DNA of 64,000 bases, taken from contig SVMF01000013.1 of NCBI GenBank assembly GCA_015067565.1, forward strand, positions 16,055-80,054, in the 5' to 3' direction. Both the position numbers and the translations under genes were made by a program. The notes beneath the pieces are model-generated. The model worked only from the letters and a program-made list of their open reading frames with translations, had not been told where the DNA came from and made no database searches. Below are positions 58,903 to 64,000 of this stretch, in pieces; positions within the stretch are counted from its first letter, which is position 1; every line of letters starts with the position of its first letter. This DNA comes from Oscillospiraceae bacterium (GTDB lineage Bacteria; Bacillota; Clostridia; Oscillospirales; Oscillospiraceae).

Positions 58903-60264
58903 TCAGATTTGCGGAAGTTTTGCAACACTTGCTGCAATTTCTTCATCGGTCGGCACATAGTCAGACATTTCTCCATCGTTAAATCGCTTGTACGCATACA
59001 GGTCAAAATAACCCGTTCCCGTCAGGCCAAAAACGATGTTCTTCTCCTCACCCGTCTCCTTACACTTGAGTGCCTCATCGATTGCCACACGAATCGCATG
59101 GCTGCTCTCCGGTGCAGGGAGAATGCCTTCAACACGGGCAAAGAGCTCCGCAGCTTCAAAAACCTTCGTCTGTGGTACGCTGACCGCCTCCATCAGGCCA
59201 TCGGCATACAGCTGCGAAACGACGCTGCTCATACCGTGATAGCGCAGGCCGCCTGCGTGAATCGAGGCCGGCATATAGGTCGAACCGAGGGTGTACATCT
59301 TGCTGAGTGGGCAGATCATGCCCGTATCGCAATAGTCATAGGCAAATGTGCCGCGTGTCAGACTCGGACAGGATTCCGGCTCTACAGCGATCAGGCGCAT
59401 GTCTGCCTCACCGCGCAGCTTCTGTCCTGCAAAGGGCGAAATCAGGCCGCCGAGGTTCGATCCGCCGCCTGCACAGCCGATGATGATGTCCGGCTTGATA
59501 TGGTATTTATCCATTGCAGCCTTGGCCTCCAAGCCAATAATGGACTGGTGCAACAGAACCTGATTGAGCACGCTGCCGAGCACATAGCGATAGCCGTCTA
59601 AGTTGCTTGCCGTCTCGACGGCTTCGGAGATCGCGCAGCCGAGAGAGCCGCCCGTTTCCGGGAATTGCTCCAAAATTTTGCGGCCAACCTCCGTGGTATT
59701 CGATGGAGAGGGTGTGATCGATGCACCGTAGGTACGCATGACCTCACGGCGGAACGGCTTTTGCTCATAAGAAACCTTGACCATGAACACCTTGCACTCC
59801 AGGCCGAGATATGAGCAAGCCATCGAAAGAGCAGTCCCCCACTGACCAGCGCCGGTCTCCGTCGTTACGCCCTTGAGGCCTTGCATCTTTGCATAATAGG
59901 CCTGTGCGATGGCAGAATTGAGCTTGTGGCTACCGGAGGTATTGTTGCCCTCAAACTTGTAGTAAATATGTGCAGGCGTTCCGAGCCTCTCCTCTAGGCA
60001 GTATGCGCGCACCAGCGGAGACGGGCGGTACATCTTATAAAAGTCACGGATCTCCTGAGGGATCGGGATGTAGGCCGTGGTATCGTCAAGCTCCTGCCGC
60101 GCCAGTTCACAGCAAAACACCTGCGACAGCTCATCGAGCGTCATCGGCTGCTTCGTCTGCGGATGCAGAAGCGGTACGGGCTTATTCTTCATGTCCGCAC
60201 GGACATTGTACCAATGCATCGGCATTTCCGATTCTTCCAAATAAATCTTATACGGGATCTTCAT
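58903..60264 (-). CDS. trpB2: tryptophan synthase β-chain paralogue TrpB2
   Basis: TrpB2 joins indole and serine (or salvages free indole) to make tryptophan with PLP. The 453-residue protein has the TrpB2-type start RPSPLVRAYCLEERLGTPAH, the PLP lysine in GSHKLNSAIAQAYYAK, ETGAGQWGTALSMACSYLGL and the phosphate cup CAGGGSNLGGL. Length exceeds classic TrpB (about 400), as expected for TrpB2. No trpA is nearby, fitting indole salvage. A T-box leader controls it. Confidence 0.93.
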   Translation of the reverse strand: MKIPYKIYLEESEMPMHWYNVRADMKNKPVPLLHPQTKQPMTLDELSQVFCCELARQELDDTTAYIPIPQEIRDFYKMYRPSPLVRAYCLEERLGTPAHIYYKFEGNNTSGSHKLNSAIAQAYYAKMQGLKGVTTETGAGQWGTALSMACSYLGLECKVFMVKVSYEQKPFRREVMRTYGASITPSPSNTTEVGRKILEQFPETGGSLGCAISEAVETASNLDGYRYVLGSVLNQVLLHQSIIGLEAKAAMDKYHIKPDIIIGCAGGGSNLGGLISPFAGQKLRGEADMRLIAVEPESCPSLTRGTFAYDYCDTGMICPLSKMYTLGSTYMPASIHAGGLRYHGMSSVVSQLYADGLMEAVSVPQTKVFEAAELFARVEGILPAPESSHAIRVAIDEALKCKETGEEKNIVFGLTGTGYFDLYAYKRFNDGEMSDYVPTDEEIAASVAKLPQI

Positions 60265-60292
60265 CGATTTTTCTCCTTTCGCTTGGGACAAG

Positions 60293-60545
60293 AAAAACTC
60301 CTGACCCGAACATCTGCCGGGACAGGAGCGAATATCATTCCTGCAGTGCCACCCTGCGTGCGCAATGCGCTGTGTTCTGCGCGCTTTTACACGCTGACCT
60401 TGTTAACGAAGTGTCTGCTCCGTCTCACCTACTCACTTCGGCTCGCCCTCCGATGCCCATTCAACACGATCCTCCGCACCGCACTTACACCAACGGCGGC
60501 TCTCTGTTGCTTCCAGTCGCGCCTACTTACACACCTTCAACAGTT
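60293..60545 (-). promoter_or_regulatory. T-box leader, tryptophan-type specifier
   Basis: On the minus strand the leader contains AGAGAGCCGCCGTTGGTG (Stem I base), TTGAATGGGCATCGGAG with a UGG specifier after GAA, the T-box sequence AGGGTGGCACTGCAG (60341-60355) and a terminator CTCCTG-T-CCCG...CGGG-T-CAGGAG with TTTTT (60293-60328). Uncharged tryptophan tRNA would prevent termination, turning on trpB2 when tryptophan is short. Confidence 0.88.
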
Positions 60546-60551
60546 TTTATT

Positions 60552-60580
60552 ATTAAAACACAGTCCCTACATTTTGTCAA
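60552..60580 (-). promoter_or_regulatory. promoter of the T-box/trpB2 unit
   Basis: TTGACA and TTTAAT are separated by 17 nt on the minus strand. Confidence 0.6.
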
Positions 60581-60600
60581 GCTTTTGTGTATGATTGCAC

Positions 60601-60629
60601 TTGATTTTTCGCAAAATTTTTAGTATGAT
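60601..60629 (+). promoter_or_regulatory. probable promoter of rubrerythrin
   Basis: TTGATT and TATGAT are separated by 17 nt, 33 nt before the ATG. It lies back to back with the trpB2 promoter. Confidence 0.6.
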
Positions 60630-60661
60630 GATAGTGCAAACAAAATTTAGGAGGTTTTACC

Positions 60662-61195
60662 ATGAAATACGCAGGAACCAAGACCGAAGCCAATCTCCGC
60701 ACCGCCTTTGCCGGTGAGAGCCAAGCTCGCAACAAGTACACCTATTTCGCATCGGTGGCAAAGAAGGAGGGATATGAGCAGATCTCTGCCCTGTTCCTCA
60801 AGACCGCCGAAAATGAAAAGGAACACGCCAAGCTGTGGCTCAAGCACCTCGAAGGAATCGGCAATACCGCCGCAAACCTCGCCGATGCCGCTGCCGGCGA
60901 GAACTACGAATGGACGGATATGTACGCTCAGTTTGCCAAGGATGCCGACGAGGAAGGTTTCCATGAATTGGCAGAGCAGTTCCGCGGTGTTGCTCTGATC
61001 GAGAAATCCCACGAGGAGCGCTATCGCGCACTGCTGAACAATGTCGAACTGAAAGCCGTTTTCGAGAAGGCCGGCGAAGCCATGTGGGAATGCCGCAACT
61101 GCGGCCATCTTGTCATGGGTAAGAAGGCGCCCGAGCTCTGCCCCGTCTGCGCCCATCCGCAGGCATATTTCGAGCTCAGAGCAGAGAATTATTGA
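60662..61195 (+). CDS. rbr: rubrerythrin
   Basis: A cytosolic peroxide reductase of anaerobes. The 177-residue protein has the diiron four-helix domain with [32 protein letters not shown] and [12 protein letters not shown], and a C-terminal rubredoxin-like iron site in [20 protein letters not shown] and C. All ligands are present. AGGAGG precedes the ATG. The aldo/keto reductase gene follows 67 nt later. Confidence 0.96.
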   Translation: MKYAGTKTEANLRTAFAGESQARNKYTYFASVAKKEGYEQISALFLKTAENEKEHAKLWLKHLEGIGNTAANLADAAAGENYEWTDMYAQFAKDADEEGFHELAEQFRGVALIEKSHEERYRALLNNVELKAVFEKAGEAMWECRNCGHLVMGKKAPELCPVCAHPQAYFELRAENY

Positions 61196-61204
61196 TGCAT
61201 CCCC

Positions 61205-61240
61205 GGTCGTAGACTTCCCCCCCCCGGGAAGTTTACGACC
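61205..61240 (+). other. stable hairpin with nine-C run, no U-tract
   Basis: GGTCGTA-G-ACTTCCC pairs with GGGAAGT-T-TACGACC around a run of cytosines. Without a T-run it is unlikely to terminate fully; it may protect the rubrerythrin mRNA end or reduce downstream expression. Confidence 0.55.
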
Positions 61241-61262
61241 ACTGAATATAGGAGATACACAT

Positions 61263-62327
61263 ATGTTTGAGCGTTCAAAAATCAAGCTAGGCTTCGGTTG
61301 TATGCGTCTGCCGAAAGACGGCGATGAAATCCGCCTCGATGAGATGTGTGCCATGGTCGATTCCTTTATGGCCGCAGGCGGAAACTACTTTGACACCGCC
61401 CATGTATACCACGGCGGCAAAAGCGAAATCGCCTTAAGAGAATCTCTGGTCAAGCGATATCCAAGAGATTCTTACATACTGACCGATAAGCTGACCTTCA
61501 TCTGCTACGAAAATGAAGAAGACATTCTACCTTTGTTTGAACAGCAGCTTTCAGACTGCGGTGTGGAATATTTTGACAACTATTTCTTCCACGCTATGCG
61601 CCGCAACTACTACGACAAGTTCGAGCGCACCAATGCCTTTGAGATCGTCAAGCAGCTCAAACGTGACGGCAAGATCCGCCACATCGGTATGTCCTTCCAT
61701 GACTCCCCCGAGTTTTTGAATTGGGTGCTTGAGCATCACCCCGAAATCGAGCTGGTGCAGCTGCAGTTCAACTACGCAGATACCGACAATCCCGATGTTG
61801 AGGCGCTGGAATGCTACGAGGTCTGTAAAAAATTTGACAAACCCGTTATCGTGATGGAACCCGTCAAGGGCGGCACTCTCGCAAATCTGCCCGAGGAAGG
61901 GAAAGCACTGTTGGGTGATCAGAACGAGGCCACCTTTGCGCTTCGCTACTGCGCAAGCTTCGAGCAGATCAAGATGGTGCTTTCAGGTATGAGCACCCTG
62001 GATCAGATGCGGGAGAATGTCGCGACATTCCAATCCCTGCAGCCGTTTACGCAGGAAGAATTCGCTCTCAGCGATCAATTGCGTGCCATCGTTCGCCAAA
62101 CCGAGCTGATCGCGTGTACCGCTTGTCGTTACTGCACGGACGGCTGCCCGAGCAGCATTCCGATCCCCGAGATCTTCGCCGCCTATAATGACAGAAAGCT
62201 GCGTCGTCCGTTCGAGGCTGACACAAGTCTGATTGCAAGCTGTGTCGACTGCGGTGCTTGTGAGAACCTCTGTCCGCAGAATCTGGAAATCAGAAAATAT
62301 CTCAAACGCGCAGAAAAGCTGTTGTAA
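61263..62327 (+). CDS. aldo/keto reductase with C-terminal 4Fe-4S domain
   Basis: The 354-residue protein starts at the ATG at 61263 after AGGAG; the ORF track start lies in rubrerythrin. The TIM-barrel part has LGFGCMRLPKDG, NYFDTAHVYHGGKSE (catalytic Asp and Tyr), the lysine in LTDKLTF and the His in FFHAMRR. The C-terminus has two clusters: CTACRYCTDGCPSSIPI and CVDCGACENLCPQ. Such ferredoxin-linked reductases are common in gut Clostridia; substrate unknown. Confidence 0.9.
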   Translation: MFERSKIKLGFGCMRLPKDGDEIRLDEMCAMVDSFMAAGGNYFDTAHVYHGGKSEIALRESLVKRYPRDSYILTDKLTFICYENEEDILPLFEQQLSDCGVEYFDNYFFHAMRRNYYDKFERTNAFEIVKQLKRDGKIRHIGMSFHDSPEFLNWVLEHHPEIELVQLQFNYADTDNPDVEALECYEVCKKFDKPVIVMEPVKGGTLANLPEEGKALLGDQNEATFALRYCASFEQIKMVLSGMSTLDQMRENVATFQSLQPFTQEEFALSDQLRAIVRQTELIACTACRYCTDGCPSSIPIPEIFAAYNDRKLRRPFEADTSLIASCVDCGACENLCPQNLEIRKYLKRAEKLL

Positions 62328-62338
62328 TGGGTAATTGG

Positions 62339-62370
62339 AAAAGTGATCTGGATTCGTCCGGGTCGCTTTT
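62339..62370 (+). terminator. terminator after the reductase gene
   Basis: AAAAGTGATCTGGA-TTCG-TCCGGGTCGCTTTT, a stem with G-U pairs ending in TTTT. Confidence 0.65.
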
Positions 62371-62499
62371 GCGTTTCGTATGGGTATGCTCATTCTTCAA
62401 GCGACATATCGCAGCCGACTAAGCATAGTCGCCATATGTAGTCCCTATCTCCCCCGACCATCGGTTTCAAAAAAATCAGGAAAATGTAAAAAATAATGA

Positions 62500-62528
62500 T
62501 TGACAAACGCAAACGGATGTGATATATT
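62500..62528 (+). promoter_or_regulatory. promoter of tRNA-Leu
   Basis: TTGACA and TATATT are separated by 17 nt, 31 nt before the tRNA. Confidence 0.7.
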
Positions 62529-62559
62529 ATTTGAGCAATCAGTGATTGCGCAACAATAT

Positions 62560-62647
62560 GGGCGAGTGGTGGAATTGGCAGACTCGCTAGATTCAGGTTC
62601 TAGTGTCCACTCCGGACGTGCGGGTTCAAGTCCCGCCTCGCCCACCA
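62560..62647 (+). tRNA. tRNA-Leu(CAG)
   Basis: Acceptor GGGCGAG pairs with CTCGCCC; the anticodon arm CTAGA-TTCAGGT-TCTAG gives anticodon CAG; a long variable arm (TGTCCACTCCGGACGT) is typical for leucine; the T arm is GCGGG-TTCAAGT-CCCGC. CCA is encoded. Confidence 0.97.
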
Positions 62648-62648
62648 G

Positions 62649-62679
62649 AAGAAACAGTCGAAAGGCTGTTTCTTTTTTT
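62649..62679 (+). terminator. terminator of tRNA-Leu
   Basis: AAGAAACAG-N8-CTGTTTCTT followed by a T-run. Confidence 0.88.
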
Positions 62680-62716
62680 GTCGTTTCGGCGACGATCGCC
62701 TGCCCAAAACAAGCGC

Positions 62717-62757
62717 AAGCCCTTGGAATTCCAACAACTTCGGAATCCCAAGGGCTT
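62717..62757. terminator. orphan hairpin
   Basis: AAGCCCTTGG-A-ATTCC pairs with GGAAT-C-CCAAGGGCTT. No gene ends just before it on either strand; the region 62680-62987 holds no gene. It may be a relic or backup terminator. Confidence 0.5.
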
Positions 62758-62987
62758 CTTTGCTATTTTTCGCCTATTTCCATCTATTGCTCTCTGTTAT
62801 CAAACATTTCCCCAATTTCGGCCGTCGCCGCCGTCGGCGCACCAATAGATCCATATCTACAGTGGGACGGAGGTTTGAGTGAATGCTTTTATGATGATAC
62901 AAAATTTTTATTAGCACACACTTTTCGACAGATTTCTGCTACACGATATGTGTAGAATGAGAATATCAAGTTGAAAGGGGCTTATCT

Positions 62988-64000
62988 ATGACAGAAGAAA
63001 ACTATCAATACCGAACCGGACAAGCTATGCTGCGTAATCAGTTTCAGGGTGATGGGATTTTTCAGATCCCTATCATCCCAAAGGCAAGCTTTACGGAAAG
63101 TGATTTTGCAAACCTACTTTTGATTGGCTTTGACCGTGCAAGGGAGGATGATGACAAGAATTGCGACCGTATGGTGCATTTCTTTCTGTACGATTACAAA
63201 TTTGAACGAGTTTGGAAGGATCCTGAGCAGGACATAAAACGACTTCAAAACTATCGCGCTGTGTTATCTCCTGACTTCAGTATGTATTTGGAGATGAATC
63301 CGACGATGCAGCTTTATAACACTTTCCGCAATCGATGGTGCGGAGCTTTTTGGGCAGATCAAGGTTTGCGTGTAATTCCGACTGTAAGCTGGGGAGCGGA
63401 AAACACTTTTGACTTTTGCTTTCTTGGAATACCGAAAGGCAGCACGGTAGCGGTGTCTACCTATATGGTTTCGGAACATGATAATCGGTGTGATCAAAAG
63501 GAGTTTTTTCTAAAGGGTTATCGGGAAATGCTGCGCAGGATCGAACCGGAGAGAATCATTTGCTACAACACACCGTTTCCTGAGATGGAAGGCAACATCG
63601 TTTATGTGGATTACGAGCTATCATCTTGGAAATATCAAAAAGATTTGGAACTGTCACCCTACGCAAAATATATTGTTGGGGAGTTGCCTTTGCCCGAAAA
63701 TAGTGGTATTATTATCAAAAGAGGATATATTATGCCAACTGCAAAAGGCATGGGCAGCGCCTACGGCGGACAATGGAAACCAAATTCCAACAAGCCGAAT
63801 GATATGATTTTTATTGGACCACCTAACACCATACAGCGAATCTTTATTCCTACGGGCAAAGGTGGATACTGGACACAGGTGAAATATGGCGATGATGGTT
63901 GGGCTACTGCAATTCGTCATGAAACTGACCACGGATACGGGAATGCACACTCGAACCCACATGACCATTATCCTATGGCATACGATCCACATACCCATGC
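62988..64000 (+). CDS. DUF4417 family protein, 3' end cut by window
   Basis: Read by eye because the frame leaves the window. From the ATG at 62988 (AAAGGGG upstream) the product has the DUF4417 signatures GDGIFQIPIIPKASF, VHFFLYDYKFERVW, LSPDFSMYLEMNPTMQLYNT, FRNRWCGAFWADQG and IPTVSWGAENTFDFCF. Members are frequent on mobile elements of Firmicutes; function unknown. After about residue 245 the protein continues with a Gly/Asn/His-rich part (IRHETDHGYGNAHSNPHDHY) not needed for the core domain, perhaps an added metal-binding domain. Confidence 0.85.
   Translation, partial: MTEENYQYRTGQAMLRNQFQGDGIFQIPIIPKASFTESDFANLLLIGFDRAREDDDKNCDRMVHFFLYDYKFERVWKDPEQDIKRLQNYRAVLSPDFSMYLEMNPTMQLYNTFRNRWCGAFWADQGLRVIPTVSWGAENTFDFCFLGIPKGSTVAVSTYMVSEHDNRCDQKEFFLKGYREMLRRIEPERIICYNTPFPEMEGNIVYVDYELSSWKYQKDLELSPYAKYIVGELPLPENSGIIIKRGYIMPTAKGMGSAYGGQWKPNSNKPNDMIFIGPPNTIQRIFIPTGKGGYWTQVKYGDDGWATAIRHETDHGYGNAHSNPHDHYPMAYDPHTH

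Noticed and set aside
62445-62645. 66-residue minus-strand ORF over the tRNA
   Set aside because: It is the reverse strand of tRNA-Leu; frequent false call at tRNA genes.

Overview
The window looks like a chromosome segment from an anaerobic, Gram-positive gut-type Clostridia member, most likely an Oscillospirales/Ruminococcaceae relative. This is inference. It rests on strong AGGAGG-type ribosome binding sites, S-layer-homology (SLH) surface proteins, a LytR-CpsA-Psr protein, a LtaS-like sulfatase, rubrerythrin, ferredoxin-type oxidoreductases, a T-box leader, ECF transport and a Cys-rich small membrane protein. There is no rRNA and no CRISPR array; one tRNA-Leu(CAG) is present.

Layout. (1) 1-3186: pncB (cut by the left edge), then a rightward operon of thioesterase, rimM, trmD and the first 27 codons of a sirtuin gene. 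(2) About 3175-26120: a prophage of roughly 23 kb inserted in that sirtuin gene. Its late and early lytic genes run leftward: terminase, a portal remnant, tail-fibre or baseplate genes, an Acb2/Tad1-like signal sponge, holin and SLH-endolysin on one side; a recombination set, Spo0A-C-like, Hfq-like and HTH genes on the other. The lysogeny genes (ImmR-like repressor, ImmA-like protease, a two-TM protein, large serine integrase) run rightward. All capsid and most tail genes are missing, and the portal N-terminus is fused in frame to the C-terminal part of a large virion protein, so the element is probably defective. At the right junction the phage supplies a foreign sirtuin 5' end that is fused in frame to the host remainder, giving a sirtuin with an internal duplicated motif. 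(3) 26760-44217: trmO, Nudix, a ThrE-type exporter, GNAT, a low-molecular-weight phosphatase, a large SLH/leucine-rich-repeat surface protein, proS, serine dehydratase, an ATP-grasp/PHP/NodB cluster, an LCP protein and a cation/proton antiporter. (4) 44218-51165 (leftward): aminotransferase, ACT protein, PaaK, IorB, IorA and an acyl-CoA ligase, which together form a route for arylpyruvate oxidation. (5) 51239-64000: LtaS-like sulfatase, two CobW-family GTPases, a probable cobalamin riboswitch driving an ECF transporter (T, fused A1A2, S), TrpB2 behind a tryptophan-type T-box, rubrerythrin, an Fe-S aldo/keto reductase, tRNA-Leu and a partial DUF4417 gene.

The strongest unexplained signals are: the sirtuin gene rebuilt by the prophage; a pair of homologous 255-bp elements (34074-34328 and 43932-44186, opposite orientation) each sitting exactly inside a duplicated transcription-terminator hairpin; two multi-hairpin arrays at 27578-27677 and 30821-30970; and the portal/virion-protein fusion. 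Promoters listed were found by eye as -35/-10 pairs with 16-18 nt spacing and are unproven. Start codons were moved from the ORF track wherever a ribosome binding site argued for it.
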